Part shown: positions 1 through 9,200 of the stretch, in pieces
Layout of the letters: each line of letters opens with the position of its first letter
Numbering within the stretch: the first letter of the stretch is position 1
Source of the DNA: Sphaerotilus natans
GTDB taxonomy: Bacteria; Pseudomonadota; Gammaproteobacteria; Burkholderiales; Burkholderiaceae_C
DNA: 64,000 nt
Direction: 5' to 3'
NCBI RefSeq assembly: GCF_900156335.1
Contig: NZ_FTMZ01000003.1
Span: 65,950 to 129,949 of the forward strand
Translations under genes and position numbers: made by a program
Notes under the pieces: model-generated
The model's database searches: none
What the model saw: the letters and a program-made list of their open reading frames with translations, nothing else
Told to the model about the DNA's origin: nothing

Positions 1-57
1 ATCGTGGGTGCCCGCCTTCGCGGGCATGACGGGTGGGGGGGAGGCGGCCGTGCTGGC
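1..57 (+). repeat. REP-like palindromic repeat, copy A
   Basis: Positions 10-15 (GCCCGC) and 20-25 (GCGGGC) form a perfect 6-bp stem closed by a CTTC tetraloop, followed by a poly-G run and GGCCGTGCTGG. The whole 57-base unit recurs almost unchanged at 180-237. Short palindromes of this kind, written roughly CGCCTTCGCGGGCATGACG, are common intergenic repeats in Proteobacteria. Confidence 0.75.
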
Positions 58-103
58 CGTCAACGGCCTGCGGTCCCCACTGCCCCCGCCACCGCCATCG
101 CTA

Positions 104-133
104 CCGTCATCCTCGCGAAAGCGAGGACCCACG
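104..133 (-). repeat. REP-like palindromic repeat, inverted copy B
   Basis: CCTCGC (111-116), GAAA loop, GCGAGG (121-126) form a perfect hairpin flanked by CCGTCAT and ACCCACG. It is the inverted, slightly diverged counterpart of copies A and C. The head-to-tail-to-head arrangement resembles paired REP units (BIME-like). Confidence 0.65.
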
Positions 134-179
134 CCAGCCACAACAGCATGTCCATCATGGGTGTTGATCGTAGGTGTCG

Positions 180-237
180 ATCGTGGGTGCCCGCCTTCGC
201 GGGCATGACGGGTGGGGGGGGAGGGGGCCGTGCTGGC
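180..237 (+). repeat. REP-like palindromic repeat, copy C
   Basis: A near-identical second direct copy of the unit at 1-57, differing mainly by one extra G in the poly-G run. It sits just downstream of the stop codon of the leftward hydrolase gene, where REP elements are typically found. Confidence 0.75.
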
Positions 238-243
238 GCGGGC

Positions 244-1350
244 TCAGCGCGCGCCCTGCAGCCGCAGCGTCTCGCCGTGCTTCAGCACGGTGAAGGCCGC
301 GTCGGCCAGACCGAGCTGGCGCCGCGCCGCGGCCAGGTCGCGCGGCGCCTGGTCCAGCGGCTCGTCGCACAGGCCCTCGAAGGTGCCCCAGTGCACGCCG
401 ACCGAGCGCCTGGCGCCCAGATCGAGGTGGATCTGCGCCGCGTCGGCCGGGTTGACATGCTGGCCGCGCATGAACTCGCGTGGCTCGTAGCAGCCGACCG
501 GGATCAGCGCCAGGTCGAAGCCGCCGCGGGCGGCGAAATGCTGGCGGATGTCGGTGAAGTCGCGGCTGTAGCCGGTGTCGCCGGTGTAGATCAGCCGGAA
601 ATCGGGCGCCAGCACCGCGAAGCCGCCCCAGAGCGTCTGCTGCCGGTCGAAGGGCGTGCGGCTGGACCAGTGCTTGGCGGGCGTCAGCACGAACTCGACG
701 CCGCGCTCGGCATGCGACTGCCACCAGTCCAGTTCGATCACCCGCAGCCCGGCCAGGCCCAGGTCGTCGAACCAGGCCTTAAGCCTCAGCGGCACGATGA
801 ACAGCGGCGCGCCGCCCGGCTGCGCCGCCAGCGCCCGCACCGAGGCCTCGTCGAGGTGGTCGTAGTGGTTGTGCGAGACCAGCACCACGTCGATGTGCGG
901 CAGCTGTGCCGGCGTCAGCGGCAGCGCGACAACGCGCTTCGGCCCGGCCCAGGACACCGGCGAGGCGCGCTCGGAGAACTGCGGGTCGGTCAGCACCGCC
1001 AGGCCGCCGAGCCGCGCCAGCACCGTCGAGTGGCCGATCCAGGTGATGTTGGGCTCGGGCGACTGCAGGTCGGGCGCGACCACCGGCAGCGGCGGCTGCG
1101 GGCGCGGCGGATCCTGGCGGCTCAGCTGCCAGCGCCAGACCTCCCACTGCGACTTGTCGATGGTGCTGCCGTCGCGGTTGCGAAAGCCCTCGGCGGTATG
1201 GTGAGCAGGCCGTGCGGCGGCGGCAGGCGCGTGTTCCCGGTCGCTGGCGGTGGCCCACCAGGCCGAACCCAGGCCGAGTGCGGCCAGCAGCGCCAGACCG
1301 GCCGGCCAGAGCCGGCGCCGGCGGCGCTGCACGAAGAGGAGGCGCTTCAT
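244..1350 (-). CDS. MBL-fold metallo-hydrolase, NAPE-PLD/RomA-like
   Basis: The 368-residue product has an N-terminal hydrophobic segment (about residues 14-32) and a metallo-beta-lactamase fold. The zinc motif SHNHYDH lies in the middle; YTGDTGYS and VHWGTFE supply the later metal-ligand regions. HxHxDH spelled HNHYDH is typical of the NAPE-PLD/RomA/UlaG-like branch, which hydrolyses phosphodiesters or lactones; the substrate here is unknown. The ATG at 1350 was chosen because it gives the membrane or signal segment; an open frame continues upstream but overlaps trhP. It lies 26 bp downstream of trhP on the same strand and is probably co-transcribed. The family call is secure, the function is not. 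Confidence 0.85.
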   Translation of the reverse strand: MKRLLFVQRRRRRLWPAGLALLAALGLGSAWWATASDREHAPAAAARPAHHTAEGFRNRDGSTIDKSQWEVWRWQLSRQDPPRPQPPLPVVAPDLQSPEPNITWIGHSTVLARLGGLAVLTDPQFSERASPVSWAGPKRVVALPLTPAQLPHIDVVLVSHNHYDHLDEASVRALAAQPGGAPLFIVPLRLKAWFDDLGLAGLRVIELDWWQSHAERGVEFVLTPAKHWSSRTPFDRQQTLWGGFAVLAPDFRLIYTGDTGYSRDFTDIRQHFAARGGFDLALIPVGCYEPREFMRGQHVNPADAAQIHLDLGARRSVGVHWGTFEGLCDEPLDQAPRDLAAARRQLGLADAAFTVLKHGETLRLQGAR

Positions 1351-1376
1351 CGGGCGCAGGCCGGAACCGCGCCGGA

Positions 1377-2774
1377 TCACAGCATGCGCGCGATCAGCGC
1401 GCCTTCGCTCGGACCCTCCAGCGGCACCCAGACCCGCACCGGGCTGCCCGGCGCCACCTCGACCGGTGCGCCCTCCAGGCTGGTCATGCGCTCGAGCCTG
1501 ACGCGGCGGTTGCCCGCGGGGTGGATGACCTCCAGCGTGTCGCCGACCGCGAAGCGGTTCTTGGTCTCGACCTCGGCCCAGCCGTCCTCGCGAACGCTCT
1601 TGACCTCGCCGACGAACTGGCTGCGGTGCGCCACCGAGTGGCCGGTGAGGTAGTTCTGGTAGTCCTGGCTCGGGCGGCGCTCGAGCAGGCCGCCGGTGTA
1701 GCCGCGGTTGGCCAGGCCTTCGAGCTCGAGCAGCAGCTCGGGGTTGAAGGGCCGGCCGGCCACCGCGTCGTCGATGGCGCGGCGGTAGACCTGCGCGGTG
1801 CGCGCGACGTAGTAGAGGCTCTTGGTGCGGCCCTCGATCTTCAGCGAATCGACACCGATCTTCGCCAGCCGGGCCACATGCTCGACGGCACGCAGGTCCT
1901 TGCTGTTCATGATGTAGGTGCCGTGCTCGTCTTCCATGATCGGCATGAGCTGGCCGGGGCGCTCTTTTTCTTCGAGCAGGTAGACGCGATCGGCCAGCGG
2001 GTGGCGCGAGCCGCCGCCGCAGGTCGAGGTGGCGGCGAAGGCGCTCTCGGCCTCCTGCTGAGCGGCGGCGAAGTCGAAGTCGCTCTCCAGCTTCGTCGGC
2101 TGGGCGTCGCCGGCGTCGCTGGCCTGGTCGTCGGCGGCATGGGTCTTGTAGTCCCAGCGGCAGGCGTTGGTGCAGGTGCCCTGGTTGGGATCGCGGCGGT
2201 TGAAGTAGCCCGACAGCAGGCAGCGGCCCGAGTAGGCGATGCACAGCGCGCCGTGCACGAAGACCTCGAGCTCCATGTCCGGGCAGTCCTGGCGGATCGA
2301 CTCGATCTCGTCGAGGCTGAGCTCGCGCGACAGGATGATGCGGCTGATGCCGGCGCGCTGCCAGAACTTCACCGTCGCCGAGTTGGTGGTGTTGGCCTGG
2401 ACCGAGAGGTGGATCTGCACCTCGGGCCACTTCTCGCGCACCTGCATGATCAGGCCGGGGTCGGCCATGATCAGCGCGTCGGGCTTGAGCGCGATGACCG
2501 GCTCGATGTCGCGCAGGTAGGTGCGCACCTTGTCGTTGTGCGCGATCAGGTTGCTGGTGACGAAGAACTTGCGGCCCCGGGCATGTGCCTCGGCGATGCC
2601 CTGGCCGATCTGTTCGAGCCGGAACTCGTTGTTGCGCGCTCGCAAGGAGTAGCGCGGCTGGCCGGCATAGACGGCGTCGGCGCCGAAGTCGTAGGCGGCG
2701 CGCATCTTGGCGAGCGAGCCGGCGGGGAGCAGCAGTTCGGGGGAGAAGGCGGTGTTCACCCCGCCATTGTCCAC
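1377..2774 (-). CDS. trhP: tRNA uridine(34) 5-hydroxylase TrhP (U32 peptidase family, YegQ)
   Basis: The 465-residue product matches the U32/YegQ family throughout. Near the N-terminus it has ELLLPAGSLAKMRAAYDFGA and GADAVYAGQPRYSLR. The U32 signature runs VHGALCIAYSGRCLLSGY with RDPNQGTCTNACRW after it, including the cysteines that suggest an Fe-S cluster. In E. coli TrhP makes prephenate-dependent 5-hydroxyuridine at position 34 of tRNAs. An insert rich in Asp, Ala and Gln follows residue 225 and is absent from E. coli YegQ as I recall it. Starts are GTG: 2774 and 2759 are both possible and neither has a strong ribosome site. It heads a likely two-gene unit with the MBL hydrolase. Confidence 0.92.
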   Translation of the reverse strand: MDNGGVNTAFSPELLLPAGSLAKMRAAYDFGADAVYAGQPRYSLRARNNEFRLEQIGQGIAEAHARGRKFFVTSNLIAHNDKVRTYLRDIEPVIALKPDALIMADPGLIMQVREKWPEVQIHLSVQANTTNSATVKFWQRAGISRIILSRELSLDEIESIRQDCPDMELEVFVHGALCIAYSGRCLLSGYFNRRDPNQGTCTNACRWDYKTHAADDQASDAGDAQPTKLESDFDFAAAQQEAESAFAATSTCGGGSRHPLADRVYLLEEKERPGQLMPIMEDEHGTYIMNSKDLRAVEHVARLAKIGVDSLKIEGRTKSLYYVARTAQVYRRAIDDAVAGRPFNPELLLELEGLANRGYTGGLLERRPSQDYQNYLTGHSVAHRSQFVGEVKSVREDGWAEVETKNRFAVGDTLEVIHPAGNRRVRLERMTSLEGAPVEVAPGSPVRVWVPLEGPSEGALIARML

Positions 2775-2805
2775 GCTGCGCGGGCCTCGGGGACCCGCAG
2801 GGCTG

Positions 2806-3912
2806 TCAGGCCGGCTGGCGGCGCTCGTCCTCGTCGGCCACCGGCGGGACGGCCGCCGCGGCCGAGGCCGGGGCGCTGCGGGCCGGCGCCAGCCGCGCCC
2901 AGGACGGCCGCTCGTACAGGAAGCCCAGGCCGAGGCGGCGGGCGATCTCCGCCATCAGCACCGCGCCGCCGATGCAGCCCACCAGCGCCAGCGTGCCCAC
3001 CAGGCTGTGCTGCTGACCGATGGCCGAGCCGCGCAGCAGCGGCACCAGCACGATCATCGGCAGGTAGAAGCCGAGGTAGACGGTGATCGAGGTGCGTCCC
3101 AGGTACTTCAGCAGGCCGGCCCAGCGCTGCTCGCTCACCAGCGCGCTGATGACGACCACCGCGCTGATGCCGGCAAAGCCGAGCACGGTGGTGGCCAGGA
3201 TGCTCTCGGTGAGCTGCAGCTTGACCAGCGTGCCGTTGATCAGCGCCCAGACGAGCACGATCGCCACCGCACGGCGCCGGTGCGCACGCGCCCAGTCGGC
3301 CAGCGCGAAGAAGCGGTCGGCGAAGACATGGCCGGCATAGAAGTAGCCGAAATAGACCCCGAAGCGGTCGACATGGTAGATGCCGGTCTGCAGCGGGAAC
3401 AGCATCAGCAGCAGGGCCGCAGGCATCAGCAGCCAGACCGGCACCCGGCGCAGCAGCCGGGTGGCGACGAAGTAGACCGACAGCATCATCACGAACCACA
3501 GCATCTGGAAGGGGTCGTAGAGCCGCCAGGCCAGATCGGTCAGGGCTTCGGTCGCGCTGGCCGGCGTGTCATGGCCGAGCAGCCAGGTCGCCGGCACCAC
3601 GATCAGCGTCCACAGCACGAAGAAATACAGGTAGTGGACGACCTTGGTGTCCAGATAGTGGCGCCAGGGACGGTCGATCACCCGCGACAGGAACAGGCCC
3701 GAGATCAGGAAGAAGTCGGGCATCCGGAACGGCTTGGCGAAGACCGCGAAATAGCCCAGCCAGCCGGCCTCGCCCCGGTTGACATAGCCCTGCATCTCGC
3801 CGACCACCCACATCGTCACCACCGCGACGATGCAGAACCCCTTGGCGAAGTCCACCCAGTCGTGACGACTGCGATGTCCGCCCGACGTGTTGCCATTGCC
3901 CTGTCCAGCCAT
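2806..3912 (-). CDS. Membrane acyltransferase (acyltransferase 3 / OpgC-like)
   Basis: The 368-residue product has about ten hydrophobic segments. The N-terminal RHDWVDFAKGFCIVAVV is the usual first-helix signature of acyltransferase-3 proteins, with a partly conserved MPDFFLISGLFLSR motif around residues 90-105. Such proteins O-acylate envelope polysaccharides or glucans; the acceptor is unknown here. The C-terminus ends in an Ala/Pro-rich cytoplasmic tail. The ATG at 3912 is preceded by GGGAGAG about 5 bases upstream, a good ribosome site. It stands alone, 31 bp upstream of trhP on the same strand, and could read through into it. Confidence 0.85.
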   Translation of the reverse strand: MAGQGNGNTSGGHRSRHDWVDFAKGFCIVAVVTMWVVGEMQGYVNRGEAGWLGYFAVFAKPFRMPDFFLISGLFLSRVIDRPWRHYLDTKVVHYLYFFVLWTLIVVPATWLLGHDTPASATEALTDLAWRLYDPFQMLWFVMMLSVYFVATRLLRRVPVWLLMPAALLLMLFPLQTGIYHVDRFGVYFGYFYAGHVFADRFFALADWARAHRRRAVAIVLVWALINGTLVKLQLTESILATTVLGFAGISAVVVISALVSEQRWAGLLKYLGRTSITVYLGFYLPMIVLVPLLRGSAIGQQHSLVGTLALVGCIGGAVLMAEIARRLGLGFLYERPSWARLAPARSAPASAAAAVPPVADEDERRQPA

Positions 3913-4218
3913 CTTTTCTCTCCCGGCGCTGCGGCCATCGGTTCCAGTCCGAGGCCGAGTCTAGGAGTCGAAATCCGTGGGGATCACTTCGCCCGCAGGG
4001 TCGGTGGGTGAGATAGATGTTTCCGCAAGTGATTGATCCGCCGGGGTTTTTCAGGCCAGAGTCAGAACGGCTTCAGCTTGGCTTCAGCTTGATTTTTTCT
4101 GGTACTCGATGGTGTCGTCTTGGTGTGCCGGAAGTGGCAATAGCGCTCCCGATACGCAAAATTGCCACGTTGCAAAAAGACGCAAATGTTTCTCGGTTCT
4201 TGTGTGTACCCCTGAATT
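3913..4218. other. Non-coding interval upstream of the acyltransferase
   Basis: About 300 bp without a convincing gene. The part 4015-4210 is clearly AT-richer than the surroundings and has no coding bias in any frame. It holds an 11-bp tandem repeat (GGCTTCAGCTT at 4069-4079 and 4080-4090). It also has several TTGC/GCAA words between 4155 and 4192. It must contain the acyltransferase promoter, but I see no well-spaced -35/-10 pair. Confidence 0.5.
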
Positions 4219-4225
4219 TCAGGGG
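4209..4225 (-). terminator. Short hairpin overlapping the stop codon of the 4219-5193 gene
   Basis: CCCCTGA (4209-4215) and TCAGGGG (4219-4225) form a perfect 7-bp stem with a 3-base loop. The stop codon TGA of the leftward gene is inside the stem. No T-run follows on the minus strand, so intrinsic termination is only a possibility. Confidence 0.35.
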
Positions 4226-5193
4226 GTGCGAACGACGCGAGAAAGCCACACCGCCATGCCCTGGGCATTGAGATCGATGTCGAGCGCGAGCAACTCGCGG
4301 GCGCGCTCGGCGCTCACCGGGCTGCCGGCGGCCAGCGCGGACGCGACCAGCGTCGCGGCGACCTGCTCCTTCAGCGCAGCCAGCCGGGCGGGCGCGTCGT
4401 CGGGCAGGCGCGCCAGCAGGGCCAGACCGTCGGCCTCGAGGCGATCCAGCGTGGCGAGGAACTGCGCCGCCAGCCGCTCGACGCCGTCGACCCGGCCGAA
4501 GTGGGTCGGGTACAGGCACTGCGGCTGCATCGCCATCATTCGCTGCACCGAGGTGCGCAGCGCCTCGGGCTCGAACTGAACCGGCGTCGTGCTCGGGAAG
4601 ATCCAGGCGCCATCCGCGCTGTCGAACTCGCGGTAGCTGATGCCGAAGGTGTCGCCGGTGAACCAGCCGCGGCTGCGCTCGTCCCAGATGCCGTGGTGGT
4701 GGCGGGCATGTCCGGGCGTGTCGATCAGCAGCAGCTCGCGCGAGCCGAGCTGGATGCGCAGGCCATCATGGCTATCGACGACGCGCTCGGCCTCGATCGG
4801 CTCGATCACGCCGTAGGTCTGGCGCATCACCTCGTCGCCGTAGACCGCACGGGCGCCCTCGACCAATGCAGCCGGATCGATCAGATGGCGTGCGCCGCGC
4901 GGATGGATCAGCGCCCGCGCGACGGGCAGATGGCGCATCAGCAGGCCGGCGCCGCCGGCATGGTCCAGATGCACATGGGTCGGGATGACCCAGTCGACCG
5001 CCTCGCGCGGCAGGCCGAGCGCGTCGAGCGCTTCGAGCAGCCGCGGCACCGCGGCGTTGTGGCCGGTGTCGATGAAGGCGGCGCGGCCCGCGTCGACGAT
5101 CAGGTAGGCGGCGTCGAAATTCTCGCGCTCGAAGCCGGTGTCGATCGCGAAGATGCCGTGGCCGAGGTCGGTGGTGTGCGTGGGCAGGGTCAT
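4219..5193 (-). CDS. MBL-fold metallo-hydrolase (glyoxalase II-like)
   Basis: The 324-residue product has the zinc motif THVHLDHAGG around residues 83-92, then DTPGHARHHHG and WFTGDTFG, and a late YPTHFG. Together these give a complete metallo-beta-lactamase dinuclear site. The opening DLGHGIFAIDTGFERENFDAAYLI resembles standalone hydrolases of the glyoxalase II/flavoprotein-like group. The C-terminal 80 residues are helical and Ala/Leu-rich, as in family members with a helical cap. ATG 5193 is preferred on family length; a GTG at 5232 in frame would add 13 residues. Neither has a clear Shine-Dalgarno. It is transcribed divergently from the small exported protein at 5274. Confidence 0.85.
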   Translation of the reverse strand: MTLPTHTTDLGHGIFAIDTGFERENFDAAYLIVDAGRAAFIDTGHNAAVPRLLEALDALGLPREAVDWVIPTHVHLDHAGGAGLLMRHLPVARALIHPRGARHLIDPAALVEGARAVYGDEVMRQTYGVIEPIEAERVVDSHDGLRIQLGSRELLLIDTPGHARHHHGIWDERSRGWFTGDTFGISYREFDSADGAWIFPSTTPVQFEPEALRTSVQRMMAMQPQCLYPTHFGRVDGVERLAAQFLATLDRLEADGLALLARLPDDAPARLAALKEQVAATLVASALAAGSPVSAERARELLALDIDLNAQGMAVWLSRVVRTP

Positions 5194-5273
5194 GGGTGGG
5201 CGGCGGAGGTGACTGTTGAAACAGCATGCCACGCACCCGCCGGCGCGGCTGTCACCCTCGCTAAGCTGCGGGC

Positions 5274-5762
5274 ATGAAGCTGTTTTTCCGTGCTGTGCCG
5301 TCGATCCTGATGCTGGTGGCCGGTGCCGCCGTGGCCACGCCGCCGGGCGATGTGCCCCATGCCGCCGAGGTCGGCGCGGACGCTGGCGTGAAGGACTGGC
5401 AGGGCACGCCCTACCAGAGCGGCGGCGACGGCGCCGAGTCGCGCATGGTGCTCGATCGCCGGCTGCGCCAGTTCAATCTGCGCATCCTGCTCTCGGAGGG
5501 GCGGCGCTCGGCCTATGTCGCCGGTGCCGAGCTGTCCATCGTCGATGGTCGCGGGCAGGAGCGGCTGCGCCTGACGGACGCCGGCCCCTATGTCGATGTG
5601 CGCCTGCCGGCCGGGCGCTATGTCGTGCAGGCCCGCACCGGCGGCCACAGCCGCCAGGCGGTGGTGCAGATCGGCACCGCCGCGCTGGCGCGGGTGCATC
5701 TGCACTGGCCGGAATCTCAGGACGAGGCTGCGCCCGCGGCCGGCCCGGGCGCGCTGCCCTGA
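5274..5762 (+). CDS. Small exported protein with carboxypeptidase-regulatory-like fold
   Basis: The 162-residue product has a signal peptide (LFFRAVPSILMLVAGAAVA, cleaved near residue 21). The mature part around residues 70-150 reads like a beta-sandwich: a repeated pattern of charged strands ending in AGRYVVQARTGGHSRQAVVQI, as in carboxypeptidase-regulatory or transthyretin-like domains of periplasmic proteins. I do not recognise a specific family and assign no function. Its last 46 bases overlap the 3' end of the convergent TonB-like gene, so one of the two 3' ends may be under little protein constraint. Confidence 0.6.
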   Translation: MKLFFRAVPSILMLVAGAAVATPPGDVPHAAEVGADAGVKDWQGTPYQSGGDGAESRMVLDRRLRQFNLRILLSEGRRSAYVAGAELSIVDGRGQERLRLTDAGPYVDVRLPAGRYVVQARTGGHSRQAVVQIGTAALARVHLHWPESQDEAAPAAGPGALP

Positions 5763-6292
5763 TCCTCGCCGGCCGCGGGAACCGGCCCGAGCTGCAGCTC
5801 GATCTCCAGCCGTGCCGCCACATCGCGGCCGTCCCGCCGCGCGGGCAGGAAGCGGGTGGCCTCGAACATGCGCTGCAGCGCCGGCAGCGCGACCGTGTCG
5901 ATCGGCTCGATCTGCAGCACCTCCAGTCCGACCAGCCGGCCCGAGGCGTCGATGTCCAGCGCCAGGCGCAGCGGCAGGCCGCTGAGCGGCTGCGCGGCCA
6001 GCGTCTCGAGCAGCGTGGTGTCGGGTGCCGAGACCGGGCGAGGCGGGAGGTCGATGTCCTCGGCCGCTGTGTCCGATGCGGCGTGGCGTGGTGCTGCGGC
6101 GACTTCTGGCGGCGGCCCCTGTCGCGGGGCGCGCTCGGGCGGGGCAGGTGGCTGCGGCGCGGCCAGCCGGATCTGCAGTGGCCTGGGCACGGCGGCCGGT
6201 CCGCTCGGCAGCGGCCGGTCCGGCAGTCCTTGCAGCAGCAGCAGATGCAGCAGCAGCACCGGCGCGCCCAGCAGCAGGCCGGGCAGTCTCAT
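5717..6292 (-). CDS. TonB-like energy-transducer-type protein in pilin operon
   Basis: The 191-residue product begins with one hydrophobic segment (residues 4-22). A Pro/Ala-rich stretch (about 30-75) follows, and then a compact domain (about 95-170). LRLALDIDASGRLVGLEVL and ARRDGRDVAARLEIELQ in that domain resemble the TonB C-terminal fold. The ATG overlaps the pilY1 stop by 4 bases (6289-6292), so it is translationally coupled and forms the last gene of the minor-pilin operon. That place is not part of the known P. aeruginosa fimU-pilVWXY1Y2E set. It may be a periplasm-spanning adaptor; this is inference. The C-terminal coding part overlaps the convergent gene by 46 bp. Confidence 0.65.
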   Translation of the reverse strand: MRLPGLLLGAPVLLLHLLLLQGLPDRPLPSGPAAVPRPLQIRLAAPQPPAPPERAPRQGPPPEVAAAPRHAASDTAAEDIDLPPRPVSAPDTTLLETLAAQPLSGLPLRLALDIDASGRLVGLEVLQIEPIDTVALPALQRMFEATRFLPARRDGRDVAARLEIELQLGPVPAAGEDQGSAPGPAAGAASS

Positions 6293-9200
6293 TGCTGCAT
6301 CGGCACTTCGCGCCAGTTCAGCCGGCGCAGCGTGCCACCGCGGCCGAAGGTGCCGGGCTGGTTGCTCACGCCGCCGCCGCTGCGTCCGGCCACCAGCCGC
6401 ACCTTGCCGCCGATGTTCTTGAAGCTGATGTCCGAGGCCAGTCCGTCGCTCGCGGCGCTCAGCGCGACCGCGTTGCCGCTGCTGTCGGTCAGCATGCTCT
6501 TGCCGTCGGCGAAGCTGACCGCCAGCACCCGGCTGCTGCCGGAGGGCGAGCAGGCATCGCCGCCGGGCAGGTTCAGCGCCACGCCGACCAGGCCCTGGGT
6601 GACGGTCGGTGCGATGGTCACGCGCTCGGCGATGCCGCCGGAGCCGCTGCCCAGGTCGACGTACCAGCCCATCGGCTGCGTCGGCGCGCTGCCGATGCCG
6701 ACGAGCAGATCGGTGTTGGCGGCCAGCTTCGCGCGGGTCACGGGCCAGCTCACGCCGCTGGGCAGCGTCGAGTCGGTGTACATCGCGCTGGCGGTGCCGT
6801 CGATGAGCGCGTAGAAGCTCTGGGTCTGGGTGCTGGCGATGTCGCTGTCGGCCAGCAGCCGGCCGGTGCCGACCAGCAGGTAGCGCTTGCCGGAGTTCGG
6901 CTCGATCATCACCCGCACCGGCGTGGTCACCGGCTGGCCGGTGCCCGCGGCATCGGTCAGCCGGGCGAACTTCAGCGCCGCCGGATAGCTGCCGTTGGCG
7001 CGGCTGACATCGATGCGCCAGAGGTTGCCCTGCAGGTCGCCGGCGTAGAGCGCGGTGGCGGTGTAGTCGGTCAGGTCCGGGATGAAGGCGGTGACATGCG
7101 CGACGTCGTAGGGCGCGGCCAGCGTGCTGCCGGAGAGCGTGATCTTTTCGTAGAGCGCGCCGGTCTTCGGGTTGAGCAGGTGGATCGAGGCGCTGCCGTC
7201 GGGCGTGTTGTAGCCGGAGGCGATGACCACGGTCCAGCCGTACTTGGCGGTCTTGACCACCCGTGCGTCGCCGTGACCGTAGCCCAGCGAGGCGTCGGTG
7301 TATTCCCACAGCACCTTGCCGGCCATCGTTTCCTCGCTGGTCCAGCTGTCGGGCTGGGTCACGTCGATCGCGTAGTAGCCGCGACCGCCGCTGCCCAGGC
7401 CGCCGATCAGGACCGTGCGCCAGTCCGAGGTGCTCGCTGCCGGCTTGGCACCGCCGACGCGGGCGAAGTCGACATCGAAGGCCAGCGGCGTGGCGTCGAC
7501 ATACGGGCGGTGCTCGTAGGACGGGTTGCCCAGCGCCGCCAGGCCGCGGGTGGCGGCGGTGCTGCTGTCGCCATAGACGAAGCTGGGCACATAGGCGAAC
7601 AGCTCGCTGCCGGCGGTGGTGCCCGACAGGCTGCCGTCGAAGGCATGCATCATGCCGTCGTTGGCGCCGACATAGACGACGGTGCGCCGTCCCGAGAGGC
7701 TGCGCCGGAAGGTGTTGTAGCCCGGATTGCTCGCGTCGAAGTAGGGCGCCGAGGGCGCGCCGACCGCGTTGACCTTCGAGTTGACGATGTCGCCCAGCAC
7801 CGCGCTGCGGCTGCGGTACACGCCGCCGGCGGACTGCTCGCGGGTGCGGTCGCCGCGCAGATAGTCCAGGAAGTTCGCCGCCGACTGCGCGGTGGCCTCC
7901 ACCCCCGGCACCGCGGCGAACGAGGCGTAGTGGGTGCGCGGCGACAGGGCCGCTGCGCTCAGGCTGGCGCTGCGAAAGGGCAGGGCGGCGCCGGTGGCGG
8001 TGCAGCAGGTGACGATCCTGCGGTTCGTCGGCAGGGTCGAGGCCAGCCGCGTGCGTGCGTTCCAGACCTCGGTGGACGAGGGCGTGCCATCGCTGGCGTA
8101 GCTGACCGACAGCCCCAGCAGCGTGCCGGTCCAGGTGCTCGGGTCGTAGCTGGCCGCATAGCTGGCGTTGCCGCTGGCCGCCTCGTTCAGCGAGGTCGAC
8201 GCGAAGGCGGTCGAGGTGGCGGCCGAGGCCTGCTGGGCGATCTTCGCGAAGGCCTTGGTCAGCCCGGAGACCATCTGCGCGGCCAGGCCGCCGGTGTAGT
8301 AGTTGTCCGGGCGCAGGTTCGCGCCGACGGTGTCGGTGTTCGTGTACCAGGCGCTCTGCGGGATCGTCGTGCTCGAATTGGTGCTGGCGTAGGGCTGGAA
8401 GCCGCCGGGCACCTCGAAGCCGCCGTACTTGGCGGCCAGCCAGAACTGGTTCCTGGGCAGGTAGTACTGGTTCTCCAGCACGTCGACCCAGAAGGTGTTG
8501 ATCGTCTGCGCGCCGCTCAGGTCGCTGCGCAGGTCGTTGGTGTGTGCGTGGTAGGCCAGGCCGGCGATGAAGTAGCTGTTGTTGCGCCCGGACGAGTAGC
8601 TGCCCAGATTGGCGATGCCCTCGAGCTGGCCGACCATGTCGGTGGCCTTCTTCACGTCGATCGCGGTGTCGGCGGCGACCTCGGTCGGCATCGACGGCTC
8701 GGCGCTGGTGCGGATGGTGCTGCCCTGCAGGTTGGCGTCGTTCCAGGTGTTGACGTCGCCGATGCCGATGATGAAGTTCTTCTGGCAGCTGTAGACGATC
8801 GGGTCGTCCCAGCGGGTGATGACCGGAAAGCCGTCGATCACGTTGTTGAGCGCGGCCGTCGTGCCGATGCCGCTCAGGCTGCTGTAGGACGCCACCGGGC
8901 CGAGCTTGCGGTAGTAGCGCAGCCCGGCGTAGTAGAGCTCGCCGAGCGGGTCGTAGCTCTTGTAGACGCCGGTCGCCGAGCCGAAGCGGTTGAGGTAGTT
9001 CATCACGCCGCTGTGCTGCAGCGTCGGTGTCAGTCCGGTCTGTGCCTGCGCGAAGGCGATGGTGTCGCTGGTGTCGGCGGTGTCGGGGTTGGCCAGCATG
9101 ATGCCGGTGCTGCCGTCCCACTCGGCCACGCTGTTGCCGATCGCGCTGGAGCCCGGCACCGGCTGGGTCGGGCCGATGTATTTCATGCGCGCGCGCATCA

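Noticed and set aside
4017-4271. Small open frame of 84 codons in the AT-richer interval
   Set aside because: No ribosome site, no coding bias, and its end runs into the opposite-strand hydrolase gene.
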